From the NCBI GenBank assembly GCA_006176705.1, contig QRFJ01003049.1, positions 1-64,000 on the forward strand: 64,000 nt of DNA, given 5' to 3'. Origin of the DNA: Cocos nucifera. Its lineage: Eukaryota; Streptophyta; Magnoliopsida; Arecales; Arecaceae. A program made the position numbers and the translations under genes. This document shows positions 1 through 11,657 of this stretch, one piece after another (position 1 is the stretch's first letter; every line of letters begins with the position of its first letter). The notes below the pieces were generated by a model that was not told the origin of the DNA, ran no database searches, and saw only the letters and a program-made list of their open reading frames with translations.

Positions 1-953
1 CCCTGGGGTACTTCTTCAGGAAGAACAGCAAATCGTTCTTTTGAAGGCCACCCTTGAGTGCGGCCATCGCAACAAACTGGTGCAGATTCCGAACCTCCAA
101 TGCAGCAACATTAAACCAGATGACATAAACCCGGATAGATTCTCCCTCCTACTTAATATTCATCAAGGAATCTGAACCTCGACGGGGACGTCGACCACTG
201 ACGAAGTGAGCCACAAACTAATGGCTCATCTGGTTAAATAAGAAAATCGTACCTGGCTTCAACGTCGAATACCAGTTTCTTGCTGCTCCCTTTAAGGTAG
301 ATGGAAAAGCTCGACATAAGATGGCGTCTAGTGCGCCATGGAGCAACATCATAGTCCGGAAGGCCTTCAGGTGATCGACCGGATCAGAAGTTCCATCGTA
401 GCTTTCAAGTTGGGAAAGCTTGAAGTTCGGCGGAACGAGCACTTGCATAATTCGGAGAGAGAGGAGGATCGGTGCAGACGTCGTCATGGAGAGTCGGAAT
501 GATATGGCAGAGTTCTTCAATCCGTCGGCTCATTTCCTGGAGCTTTTGATTCAGAAGATCTTCACGATCGTTGATCTCCAGAGTTTTCTGGTGGGACGAG
601 GGCAAAGCTCCCCCTGGGGTTAAATCATGGTCGAAGCAATGGCTCTCCATCCTCTTTTTCTCCTTTTCGGAGGTCACCGGTCAACTGACCCGAGTCGGCC
701 GTCCCCCAATTAGATCATGGAGCTCCGGAAGAGCCTGCTCCAGTTGAATTGGCATCGGAGTCTGCCGATGTATGGCTTGCACTGCCTCCGTGAGATCGCG
801 AACCTGTCAGACCAGCAGGTTGAATTGCTCCGCATCCACTATGGCTGCAGGTGGAGCTTGAGTTACCGAAGCTGGAGTGGAAACGGATTGATCTGAATGG
901 GATCTGGCTGCAGAAGCCGTTGATCGTCAAGTCGAAGCTTTTCTGGGAGGCAT
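1..953 (-). pseudogene. Tat-like Ty3/Gypsy gag, decayed, runs off window
   Basis: Capsid/nucleocapsid (gag) coding region of a Ty3/Gypsy retrotransposon read leftward. A start codon at 953-951 begins a basic N-terminus (Met-Pro-Pro-Arg-Lys). A retrotransposon gag domain follows; its best conserved stretch lies at about 218-460 (FKL..ESYDG.SDP.DHL..F motif, then a GAARNWY..L motif). A related frame (N-terminal to that domain) is at 405-677. The reading frame is broken by stops and at least one frameshift, for example after QMSH near 220, so no intact protein is made. The same domain order and very similar wording recur on the plus strand at 19132-20460, so both copies belong to one family. Protease and pol would lie left of base 1 and are not seen. 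Lineage (Tat-like) is inferred from the gag type and the long non-coding ends. Confidence 0.8.
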
Positions 954-1071
954 TTTCTTTTTTTCGAAAAGAACTCTAGAGAAGAAGAAGAGAGATCGCT
1001 GCTGAGCACTCCTTTAAGATCAAGGGAACCTCAGGAACAGAGGGTCCTTCTTCCAGCGCCAATCCTGTTGG

Positions 1072-1992
1072 TGTAGAATCTGATTGACGCCGGATTGAGC
1101 TAGAGTTAGAGAAGATGAGGTCACCGTCGGTAACCTGCAAAATAAAGTCCAGTCCGGAGTCGGTGGTGGTGGCTCCGGCAGGACCCTCCGATGATCAAGT
1201 CAGCTCTTCTGGCCAATAAAAATGGAGTGCTCGGATAAGAATTCGATGGAGTTTTGGGAATAGAGAAGAGAGCTTAAAGAAAACGTATCTGGAGGATCCC
1301 TTTTTATAAATGGAGCTTATTATAACCATCCGGTAGTGGACCGATCTAGGCCATGTGAATTTATTACGGAGAAAGGTGTCGCTCGTAATAGACTGATAAT
1401 AACAGTCGTAACCATCCGATAGTGGGGTTGCCTGTAGCAGACTGATAAATGATAGTTGTAATCGTTCGGAGGAAGTAGATATTCGAAATTCGACTGAAGG
1501 AGAAGTCCATAAGGAGTTCAGCTCCTAGAGGAATCCGACTGCTGGAGGAGAAGTCCGGAAGAAATTCGGCTCCTAGAGGAATCCGACTGCTGGAGGAGAA
1601 GTCCGAAAGGAGTTCGGCTCCTAGAGAATTTCGGAAGGAGTTCGACTCCTGAAGAAATCCGACTGCTGGAGTCCGGAAGGAGTTCGACTCCACGAGAAAT
1701 CCGACTGAAGGAAAAGTCCGAAAGAAGTTCGGCTCTTGGAGAAATCCGACTGAAGGAGAAGCCTGAGAATAGTTTGACTGAAGTCCGAAAGAAGTTCGGC
1801 CGTTGGAGGAGTTCGGCTAGGGTTCGGCCGCCGGAGGAATTCGGCTATTGAAAAAGTTCAGCCACTGGAGGGGTTCGGCTGGGGTTCGGCCGCTGGAGGG
1901 AGAATTCCTGATCGAAGCTCCTCCGTGATTACCAGTTGCATTAGACTAAGCGTCAGACTGGACTTCGGCGAGAGCGGGGTTTATCCTCAATA
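1072..1992 (-). repeat. 5' LTR of the Tat-like element (minus strand)
   Basis: Read on the minus strand, this block starts TATTGAGGATAAACCCC at 1992 (the usual TG has become TA) and ends in TACA at 1072. A primer-binding-like ATTGGCGCTGG follows at 1063-1053, and then gag. It matches the LTRs at 18029-19001, 23018-23920 and 63012-64000. The U3 part (about 1490-1900) is made of degenerate repeats of about 40-50 bp built on GGAGTTCGGCTCC-type words. A TATA box lies at 1308-1299. No target duplication can be tested because the other end is outside the window. Confidence 0.82.
1299..1308 (-). promoter_or_regulatory. LTR TATA box
   Basis: TATAAAAAGG on the minus strand. It lies at the equivalent place in the LTRs at 18766-18775 and, as TATAAAAAG, at 23785-23793. 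It is the probable core promoter marking the U3/R boundary. Confidence 0.6.
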
Positions 1993-2284
1993 ATTCTCAT
2001 CTGAGACTTTGACAGTGGCTAGGTAGCTATCAAATATTCAAACTACTAAGACTAGTTCCCATCTCTTTGCTACAGGATTGCTAGAGAATAGCTATTACTC
2101 TGCTTTCTTACAAGATGACACATGTCTATAGAGAAACAAATAGTGCTTGCTGTTGATTGGATGGCAACATGTGGCCAAAAATATGGGTACTATATTGTGG
2201 ACTGTTGTGATTGATATTCCTCCTAATTTTTTGTATATCTTATTTTCAAATTTCCATAGATATACCTTCACAAGCAACGTTTGT

Positions 2285-2460
2285 TGTATCAATCAGTATT
2301 GTACCGTACTAGACATATGGTACGATACCGCTACTGAATTGGTATGCAGTTTCATACTATACCGGACTCAGTATGTCTCATCGTCTCATATTGTACCATG
2401 TACTAAGACTGTAATAGGATGATACTGGTATGGAATCCGGTATCGAGATGGGCGAACCTT
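2285..2460. repeat. Palindrome-rich GTACC/GGTAC patch
   Basis: Many short inverted words occur close together (GTACCGTACTAG.., ATATGGTACGATACC, TATACCGG, TTGTACCATG, GGAATCCGGTATCG). Clusters like this are seen in small non-autonomous plant transposons. I could not define terminal inverted repeats or a target duplication, so the class is unknown. Confidence 0.35.
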
Positions 2461-3076
2461 ATTCACAAGTTTGGTATAATAAATCTGACTTACCAAAAGG
2501 AAGCATGGACTTTTGTAAAGCACCACGGACTTAGAGAATGGTAGAGAATTTTCCGCAACTCCCTCCAAAAAATTTGCCAACACTTGCCCAGCGACATCAA
2601 GGGAAGGAACTTAATAATAATACTAGGTCTTCTCTGCTTTATGGACTAGACTTATCTATAAGCCCATAATGAGTGGGTCCTTTAGAATGTGACAACCCCT
2701 CATATCACTATTATCGGGAAGGAAAGAATGCTAGCAACTATAGTCACGCTCTCTCCAAGCTATAAAGTATCTCGACCTCCCTAATTTCTCCAACTAACTA
2801 GTGTTAACAACAAGCCTCTAGCCTTCTCCACCCAAAATTCCCTTATCTTAGTTAATCCCCAAAGTAAGGCAAAATGAAGGACATATCTCTACTAGCTAGT
2901 GAAAGAGGTATAGTGAATCTTATTACAAGAGATTGGCAAAGATGTATTCTCCATGCCAATGCTAGGGCCTTAGTGTTAAAACCATTCTTATTTATTGAGC
3001 TCTATATGGCCCAAGGACTTCATGGGCCAAAACTAGCACCCACAATGTTTCGGAGCGTACCAACAAAGGGGTATTA

Positions 3077-3140
3077 GCGAGGAAGGGAGAGAGCGAGAAG
3101 GAGAGAGAGGAAGAGAAAAAGAGAGAGAAGGGGGGAGGAT
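3077..3140. repeat. GA-rich simple-sequence tract
   Basis: Almost pure purine run of GAGA and GGAAG words. Low-complexity DNA with no coding signal. Confidence 0.7.
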
Positions 3141-3556
3141 AGATTTATCGCATTATTACATATTCCCATAAGGCAACAGTGATAGATTTAGCAATAGTAG
3201 AAAAGTCACAATTTTCTTAGGGAAGTTAAAAAGAATAAGGGGCAACAAACTCTAGTGTGTTAGGTTCTATCCAGATGAACAAAAATGGAAAGAAAATGTA
3301 TGTTTTAGGTAATCTCATAAGCAAATTTCCTAATTCTCTTTTGCTTTTATTGCTTAACTCATTTTAAACCTTGTAACTAAACCAAATTTTGAGAATGATT
3401 ATAAAAAAGAAAACCATTTCCTTTTTGAGTTATGTTCTTTAACTTAACAAACCCCTTCTCCTTCAAAGAAATTGATGAAAAATCCCAAATTGAAGAAAGG
3501 GCCTAGGGTGATAACAGCCTTTCAATATATCTCTTTCTTTTTTGGGGTGAAGATAT

Positions 3557-5837
3557 TGTTAGATATATGTGTCCTAGCAGCCAGAATTGGCTGACACTTG
3601 TAATACACTTCTAAGAGCAAAATTGTAATTTTGACTATAATAAATTAAATGGGTTATTTCCTATCACATATGTGTATTTAGTGTCTGTGATACATCCTTT
3701 GAGTTAATGGTAATGATAATTCATATTTTCAAGAATTGAAAATTTAAGACATGAATAATCATTATTAACTCATAAAATGCTCCCGACCATAGGATCATCA
3801 CGAGGATGGTGATTGATCCGGAAGGTTGGTGTACAATCGCTTCTCTTTAGTAGATGAGTCTTGAGTCTACGGTGTGGAGACACCGGAGCGAGAGTACAGG
3901 TACTCGTTAGAGAACGAGGGCACTGAGCGTGACCATCCTCGAGTAGTCATTAGGAAGTCTACCTTCTCGTCAATGACTGACTCGATGCTGCAGTGGTGTG
4001 TCTGGTTCTTTGATCTGAGGTGCATCGACAGTTCACCTTGAGGGTGTTATAGTTTGACTACACCATTACTCGGCCTCCTAGCCATACGGAACCCTAAGGT
4101 GTATGTTGGCTATAGCATGTTCATTGTAGGAACTGGATTACATCAAGATGGAATCTATCTACCTCGGTGGTAGAGGAGCAGCCCTATGATGATCATGAAG
4201 AATCAAGTCCAGAAGCCCATGGCCATGGCAGAGTGAAATAATAGAAAGAGTTTCTATTTAGGATTTTCACATCGGACTTGAATCGAATGATTACATCATA
4301 TGACAGAAACTAGGGTTTGACGAGTTCACCTTAACCCTAATCTGATCGGGGCTCAAGATAGAAGAACTTAATCACACAGGTAGCTGCACCAAGAGGTTCG
4401 CATTCAGCTCTGATGGGTTGCCACCATATACTGCTAGGTGTCACTGGTGGATTTTGGGAGCAATTAGAATGATTTAGATGATCGATCATTCTAGCTGTTC
4501 GAATCAGAAGAGTTCTGATCCATCGAAAGGAGTTTCGATGATGTCGATGATAGAGATCATGACATATCCCATTACCATACAGAACTGAACCTAACTGGGT
4601 CACACAAACAAGGGTTTGAATCTGGTGATCATCAATTGAACTGATCCAGTTCAATTGATCTGAATGAGATTCAATTAGGTTCAAGAAAATCGTGCTAGCA
4701 CTCGATTGAACCTAACGTTCTTCTTTTACTATCATAAATAGTTGTCCTGACTGAGCCAAAGGAGTTTGTGCTCGATCAAAGGCCTTCACTTGGTCTGACT
4801 GGAGCCTGTCTAGGTCAGAAAAGGGTTGTCTTATTTTGTAAGACAATACCTGCCATTTTTGGTCACCTGCCATTTCTCATCCTTTGACTTTGGTCAAAAG
4901 TTGACCTTTGACTGGTCAAATGTTGACCATTGATACTTTGACTTCTGTCCACGTGTCACGCACCTATTGGAGAGCTGGTGGGGGCTTGTCCCCCTGCCAG
5001 AACCTAGCAAGGAGGAGGGCGCATGCCAAGGGTGGCATGCGCCTAAGCATGAGGCGCCCAGGAGTCCCTATTGGACAGGGACTCCATCTCCTTATTGGAT
5101 TCCGATTAGACTCTTCCTAAGAACCAACTTTGACTGATCTTAGGTGCCATCTAAGGATGAATTCAAGGGACTCTATTCCCACCAATCAGAATTAGATCTG
5201 ATTTCACAAAGGATTGTGATTGGTTGGGATGAAGAGGAGTTGGATCACACATAGTCTATAAATAAGACCCTGCGCCCAACTCAAGGAATATCTCATAACA
5301 ACAATTCTCTATGCCCCAAGGCTGCCTCTCTCTTCCACCTCCACGCCAAGTTCATCTTCTCCCTCTCCCTCCACGCCCAAAAAAGTTTGGGATCTCAGTT
5401 GGTGCAATCTAGGCGAGAGAAAGACGACAGAAAGCTAGAAGGCTGTGCTGCTGCAAAGGATAACTGCTGATCTTCGAAAGCTATTTTGAAGATCCTCCAA
5501 ATCAGATTCAGATCTGATTTTTAGAGACGTGATAGAGAAGAAGAGGATCTCCAGATCCAGTCCGAGTGAATACCGATAGAGACCAGGCACTTGCATGGCT
5601 AGATCCAGAACCTTCCGCTGCTTACAGGATCATCAATGGGTAATAGGATTACCCTACATCAAGATAAATTAAATCTGATTTAATTTATCTATATTTTATT
5701 TTAATTATTAGAATAATAAAAATCAGATCTGAAACATCCTAGATCTGATTTGGATCAAAGAGAAAAGTTTTGAAATATATCTCTTGATCCGATCAGATCT
5801 GAACGAACCTGATCCAGAAAATCAGGATTTCCCTTCA
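3557..5837 (+). repeat. Copia-1 5' LTR
   Basis: Starts TGTTAGATATATGTG, ends CCCTTCA and is 2281 bp long. It contains a TATA box at 5257. Repeated AGATCTGATTT words cluster near its 3' end and continue into the leader. It matches 11658-13982 along its whole length and the reverse strand of 23921-26156. Confidence 0.93.
5257..5266 (+). promoter_or_regulatory. Copia-1 5' LTR TATA box
   Basis: TATAAATAAG, kept in the same context (..GTCTATAAATAAGACC..) in the 3' LTR at 13401-13410 and in the Copia-2 LTR at 24495-24486. Conservation across three LTRs supports it as the element's core promoter. Confidence 0.7.
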
Positions 5838-5839
5838 AC

Positions 5840-5852
5840 TGGTATCAGAGGC
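5840..5852 (+). promoter_or_regulatory. Primer-binding site (initiator tRNA-Met type)
   Basis: TGGTATCAGAGGC begins two bases after the LTR's terminal CA. Plant Copia elements commonly use TGGTATCAGAGC, complementary to the 3' end of initiator tRNA-Met, to prime minus-strand DNA synthesis. Confidence 0.85.
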
Positions 5853-7704
5853 AAGGTTCTAAAGTGTTTAGATCTGATTTTAAATTTATTTTAATCAGAA
5901 ATAAGTAATTTCAGATATCATATGAGATGTGATCAGATCTGAAATCAGAAAAATTAAAATTAAATGATTTAGATCTAAGATTAGAAAATATGCATATGAC
6001 TAGTTCTAAAATATAATAGTTCTATAGAATAGTCTTGCATGTTTACAATTTAATTTGATTAAATCATATTTTAGATCTATTTATTTACTATTTTCTGATA
6101 TTATAATTGTTATAATAATATCTAAAAAATAGTAAATAAAAATTATTTAATTTTAACATCATATGAGATATGATTGATGCATGTCTAGACTAGTTGTAGA
6201 ATAGTTCTACATAGTTATCTAGATTAGAGTTTGTTTTGATAAGATCAATTTAAATCTAATTTTTCAGATTATTATGAGATAATTTAGATCTGAAAACATG
6301 CATGATTCGATACATGAGATGTATGCAAAATATGCAATGATTAGATCTAATTTGTATATGAGATATATAATATAGATCTAAAACTGTTTTGTAGTATTAC
6401 ATGTTCCTGATTAAGGCGTTCCTCTTAGCCGTCCGGTCATAAGAACGAAGAAGGATTTAAAGGCCCTCTCCTCCCATCCGATGGGGTGTTCTTATGACGT
6501 GTAGGAGTGCTGCGCGTTCGTCCTTAATCAGAAACCCAAAACTTACTTCTGCAAAACCCTAGATCCTGAAACCCTAATATTTATTATGCATATTTTATTT
6601 ATGAACCCTACTTAATTAAGAATTAAGATTATAGAATATTAATTAGGTCTAAATTAAAAATTTCAGATCTAAGACATATTCATAATACTGGGTTCGGGCT
6701 TGGATAGCTCAATTAGGTCTAAGCGATTGATCAAACCGAATCAAGAGTTGGATAGATGGGATCAACAATGCTGAAATTGACCAGCCCAATAGGATTAAGT
6801 CTGGGTCAAGATCGAGTCACGATCAAGCAAGACCTAATTAGGCTCAGAGGTTAGAGTCTGGATTGTAGGCTAACCCAATTGGTTCTGACTCAACAATTTG
6901 GTGTCTAAGGTAAGTTTGGCAGATACGACCGACTGATTTTTAATTGGGAGCTACTCGACCTGAATGCATTCTTGTACGAGTTAATGGCATATCCCTTCCA
7001 CCAATCTCACTTTACCTGGCCATATCTGTTGACTTAGTTCTGATTTGAGGTGGTCAATAATCCGAGCTAACCTATGCCACTAGGTTAGTCATAATTGTTA
7101 TGACTATGACAAATCCAGTTTAATGAGATCTGAATCAATTCTCCCTAAGAAAAGATTAAATCTGACGTCTTCCACCATTGTAGATGTGCGGGCCCTTCCC
7201 GGGGTTGATTGTTCTCGGCTGGATATAGTGGCTCAGTTCCACCGGGAAGACGCAACCATGTCTATTAGGCATTGGATGCTATGGGCTGGAGGATGAGTTG
7301 GGCTCAATATTTTGGATACGGTGAAAGACTCAATTAGGAATCCAGTCTGTGCAAATGGTGGGTCTGACTTAACTAAGGAGTGGATCAATATTTCGGATAC
7401 GGTGAGATTCATGAATTAGAGACCAAGTTTGGGTGCACCATGATTAGAGAATCATTGAATAAGAGTTGTTCACTCATTGGCTAACCCATCATCAATAACT
7501 GTTAGGTGAGGTGATGAGTCAGTTGGTGAGACCGTACCACCCACTAAAAATCATTAATCGTGGAAATTTTCGCATCTCTACAGAGGGAGTGTAGGGATCT
7601 GAAAAAATAGTGGGAGCTAATTTATTTAAAAATAAAATTTCTAAACAAATTGATCAAGTCATAATTACAGTATCTAACTAGAATCTTTGACTCTCTATAG
7701 GAAA
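5853..7704 (+). other. Copia-1 untranslated leader
   Basis: A 1.85-kb stretch between primer-binding site and gag with no credible open frame. It is AT-rich at first (5860-6400), then holds a long hairpin (6403-6535), then mixed sequence up to the gag start. Part of it (about 6890-7704) is also present in Copia-2 at 31045-30232. Such leaders normally carry RNA packaging and dimerisation signals. Confidence 0.65.
6403..6535 (+). other. Long interrupted hairpin in the Copia-1 leader
   Basis: The outer arms GTTCCTGATTAAGGCG (from 6403) and CGTCCTTAATCAGAAAC (to 6535) pair with few mismatches. The inner arms GTCATAAGAAC (6436-6446) and GTTCTTATGAC (6488-6498) pair perfectly. The loop holds another short stem (CCCATCCGATGGG, about 6473-6485). 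It is GC-richer than its surroundings. A role in packaging or dimerisation is inference. Confidence 0.6.
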
Positions 7705-8481
7705 ATGTCTGCATCCAACCTATTAGCACGTATCCTGGACACACATAGACTGACCAAACCCAATTATAAAGATTGGCTCAGGAACTACAAAATCGTTTTG
7801 GGTTCTGAGAAGTTAACCCATGTATTGGATCAGGATCCTCCCACCTTACCAGCTCGTCCATCCGCTGAACAGAGAGCGTCTCTGAAAAAATGGATAGACG
7901 AAGATAATAAGGCCAAATATTACATGTTGGGCTCGATGTTTGATGAGCTCCAGTACCAATATGAAGATATCAGGACTGCTCGCCAAATGTTGGCTCACTT
8001 GCAAGAGATGTTTGGTGAACAGAGTCGCGCAGCCAAGTATCAAATCACGAAACGACTTTTTAAGGCTAAGATGCGTGATGGACAGTCAGTTCAAGATCAC
8101 TATCTGATGATGATCAAGGACTTGGAAGAGCTTGAGAAGCTCAGTGTGAAGTTAGACTTGGATCTACAGAATAATGTTATTCTGCAATCCTTGACTGATG
8201 CATATGGGCAATTCATCATGAATTACCACATGCATAAACTTCAAAATTTCTTGGTCGAATTAATGAACATGCTGGTCACCGCTGAGCTTTCTATGAAAGA
8301 TTCTAAAGGCTCAGTCCTTGCTATGGAACGAACTTCTTCCAAAAAAAAGTCTTCTGAAAAGAAAAAGAAGTCTGCGAAAAAGCAAAAGATGGGAGGAAAG
8401 AAAAAGAAGGCAGAGCCGAAGAAGAAGGCCGCTATCAAAGGAAAGTGTTTTCATTGCAACATCGACGGCCACTGGAAGTGA
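7705..8481 (+). pseudogene. Copia-1 gag (capsid, zinc-knuckle cut by stop)
   Basis: Encodes the particle-forming Gag part of a Ty1/Copia polyprotein. ATG at 7705 gives MSASNLLARILDTHRL, the same start as Copia-2 (30231) and Copia-3 (62256). Then come the UBN2-type gag domain (LTKPNYKDWL...VLDQDPP, QSVQDHYLMMIKDLEELEKL, about residues 10-190), a lysine-rich linker (about residues 205-245) and a CCHC zinc knuckle. The knuckle starts CFHCNIDGHWK and is broken by TGA at 8479-8481; the next codons give NCP in the same frame. The stop therefore sits where an arginine codon is expected, and gag and pol would otherwise be one reading frame. A readthrough role is possible but decay is far more likely. 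Confidence 0.88.
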
Positions 8482-11400
8482 AACTGCCCTACTTACCTGG
8501 CCATCCTAAAGAACAAGAAGGAAGGTCCTTCTGGAGGTATGCTCGTTATTGAGTCTAACCTTACGATTTCTTCTGCATCCAGTTGGGTGCTTGACTCTGG
8601 TTCTAGTGCTCATCTGTGCACTTCCATGCAGGATTTTGAGGATAGCAGGAGGTTGAGGGATGGAGACATGATCCTATGCGTCGGTAATGGAGCAAGAGTT
8701 GCTGCAGTGGTGGTGGAAACATACCCTCTTCGATTACTATCTGGTTTAGACTTAGTTTTGAAAGACTGTTATTATGTGCCTGCAACTAGCAGGAATTTAA
8801 TTTCTGTTTCATGCTTAGTACTAGAAGGCTATGTGATTAGCTTCTTTAAGGACCATTGTAACATTCTTTATGAAAGAAATAAAATTGTAAATGGTTTCCT
8901 TATTAACGGTCTTTATCAGCTATATATTGATGTATCTGTTCTAACTATTGAGCAAAATGTGAATGCCAAACGACCTAGAGATAGTCCAAACGACAGGTAT
9001 CTATGGCACCTGAGATTAGGTCATATAGCAGAAGATAGGATCAACAAATTGAAAAAAAATGGGCTATTGAATCCGTTGACTTCTGAGTCATATCCAACTT
9101 ATGAATCTTGTCTTCAAGGCAAAATGACTAAACTTCCTTTTGTAGGACGTGAGGAAAGGGCCACAGATCTTCTTGACCTAGTACATACTGATGTATGCGG
9201 CCCATTTGATGTGCCAGCTAGAGGCAATTTTGTCTACTTCATTACCTTTACCGATGATCTGTCTAGGTATGGGTATGTTGTATCTTATGAGACACAAGTC
9301 TGAAGCTTTTGAAAAGTTCAAAGAATTCAGACATGAAGTAGAAAAATAAACTGGAAAACCCATTAAGGTTCTTCGATCAGATCGAGAAGGTGAATACCTT
9401 AGCCGGAAATTTCTAGACTATCTCAAGAAAAATGGCATTGTCTCTTAATGGACTCCACCAGAAACACCTCAACTCAACGGAATTTCAGAATGGAGAAATC
9501 GGACTCTATTGGATATGATCCGATCCATGATGAGCTTCACAGACCTTCCTGATTTTCTTTGGGGATACTCATTGCTAACTTCAATTTATTTACTTAATAG
9601 GGTTCCCTCTAAAACCGTTCCTACCATACCGTATGAGATATGGCACGGTAAGAAACCAAATCTGAGTCATCTCAGAATTTGGGGTTATCCGGCTCATGTC
9701 AAAAGACAACAAACGGACAAGTTAGAGTTTAGATCCTTCAGAGCTCGATTTATAGGATATCCTAAAGAGTCATTAGGATATTATTTCTACATTCCAGAAG
9801 ACCACAATGTGATTGTGAGTCGACATTCCATCTTTCTTGAAAAACAGTTTATTCAAGATAGCGGCATTGGAAAGCAGATTAAGCTTGATGAGAAAGTCTC
9901 ACAAGTACAACGAGCTAAGGACCAATTGGAACCAAATCAGGTTGAGCCAATAAGAACACTACCCCTCCACCTCGTAGATCGGAAAGAGTTTTCCATCCTC
10001 CTAAAAGAATACTTAGGTATTATTTCAGAGGAAGTAGAGGAAACGTTCCTCGTAGGTAATGGTGCCCATGGTGATGATCCCAAAACCTACAACGAGGCGA
10101 TATCAGATATCGACTCCGAGAAATGGCTAGAGGCAATGCAGTCAGAAATTGACTCGATGCACTCAAACCAAGTCTGGATCTTGATAGATCCACCAGAAGG
10201 TATAGTACCTATTGGGTGTAAATGGATCTTCAAGAGAAAGATTGGTGTAGATGAGAATGTGAAGACATTCAAGGCTAGACTAGTGGCAAAAAGTTATAGT
10301 CAACGCGAAGGCATTAACTATCAGAATATCTTTTCCCTAGTGGTTATGCTAAAATCCATCCGCACATTGCTTGCCGTTGCAGCCTATTTCGATTATGAAA
10401 CATGGCAAATGGACGTGAAAACAGCGTTCTTAAATGGATATCTTGAGGAAGATATCTATATGGAACAGCCGCTAGGTTTCATATCCAGTGATATCGATCA
10501 CAAGGTTTGCGAACTGCAAAGGTCCATATATGGACTTAAGCAAGCATCTCGGAGCTGAAACACTCATTTCAATGATGTGATCAAAACGTTTGGTTTCATC
10601 AAAAACGAAAAGGAACTGTCTTCGAAAAGGTCAGTGGGAGCGCTGTTGTCTTCCTCGTATTGTACGTGGATGACATCCTCCTTATTAGGAATGATACTCC
10701 CATGTTGACGACAGTCAAAATATGGTTATACAAGGAATTCTCCATGAAAGACTTAGGTGAAGTATCCTTTATTCTAGGAATTAAGGTCTATAGGGATAGA
10801 CCGAATAGGATGCTAGGACTTTCACAGAAAATGTATATAGAGGAAGTACTAAAGAGGTTTAGTATGAAAAACTTTAAAAGGGGATTAATACCCTTCAGAC
10901 ATGGTATTCATCTTTCCAAGAAGATGTGCCCTAGCACACCTGAGAAAATAGAACGCATGAGCAAGATCCTTTATGCTTCTGCAATAGGGAGCCTCATATA
11001 TGCCATGCTATGTACACGACCTGATATAGCCCATGCTGTGAGTCTCACAAGCAGATATCAGTCAAATCCAGGTGAAGAACACTGGACTTCTGTGAAATGT
11101 ATCCTTAAGTACTTAAGAAGAACTAAGGATATGATGTTAGTCTTTGATAACGGAGAACTCCAAGTCCAGGGATACACAGACTCGGATTTCGTGTCCGATA
11201 TAGATAATCGAAAGTCGACATCTGAGAGTCTGTTTGTGTGCAATGGTGGTGCTGTCAGCTGGAAGAGTTCCAAGCAAATCGTGATAGCAGATTCCACCAT
11301 GAAAGCAGAATATATCGCTGCATTAGAGACTGCGAAGGAAGCATTCTGGTACAAGAAGTTTGCTGCAAAAATCGGAGTAATGCCATCAGATGCCATTCCT

Positions 11401-11643
11401 CTGTACTGCGACAACAATGGCGCCATAGCCCTTGCTAAGGAGCCGAGGTCTCATCAGAAATCCAAGCACATTGAGCGGCGATACCACCTTATCCGCGATT
11501 ACCTCGAGAAGAGTTACGTCGAGGTCAAGAGAGTCAATTCCACAGACAATACGGCAGACCCACTTACAAAGCCGTTGGGACAACAAAAGATCGAAGCCCA
11601 TCTTGAGAAGATGGGACTTAGACTTGTAGCCAATTGGCTTTAG
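8482..11643 (+). pseudogene. Copia-1 pol (protease, integrase, RT, RNase H), decayed
   Basis: Continues the gag frame. Protease: active site LDSGSSAH near 8593. GAG-pre-integrase domain: YLWHLRLGH..., CLQGKMTKLPF near 9000-9140. Integrase core: DVCGPFDVPARGNFVYFITFTDD near 9190-9255. A one-base insertion near 9277 shifts the frame (GYVVSYETQ in place of the expected GYVYLMRHK), and two in-frame stops follow near 9346 and 9446. Reverse transcriptase: CKWIFKRKIG, DVKTAFLNGYLEEDIYMEQP (about 10210-10460), with Trp changed to stop at 10556-10558 and a second frameshift near 10615, then YVDDILL at about 10660. RNase H continues to DPLTKPLG and stops at 11641-11643. Domain order (integrase before RT) is diagnostic of Copia. 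Confidence 0.9.
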
Positions 11644-11646
11644 GAT

Positions 11647-11657
11647 AAGTGGGAGAT
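11647..11657 (+). other. Copia-1 polypurine tract
   Basis: AAGTGGGAGAT lies directly before the 3' LTR. It is the primer for plus-strand DNA synthesis. Copia-4 has the same kind of tract (AAGTGGGAGT) at 52287-52296. Confidence 0.8.

Larger units (their letters stand above)
1993..3556. other. Unassigned sequence between two retrotransposons
   Basis: No open frame here looks like a real protein. The segment holds a patch rich in short palindromes on GTAC/GGTACGATACC words (about 2285-2460), a purine-rich GA tract (about 3077-3140) and otherwise AT-rich sequence. It is the target into which Copia-1 inserted at 3557. It could be old host intergenic DNA or an eroded transposon. Confidence 0.5.

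Noticed and set aside
1364..1693. 109-codon minus-strand frame with repeated SSSRIPLGAE.. words
   Set aside because: Translation of U3 repeats in the Tat-like LTR.
4337..4684. 115-codon minus-strand frame in a Copia LTR
   Set aside because: It lies wholly within the Copia-1 5' LTR, has no domain, and is broken in the 3' LTR copy.
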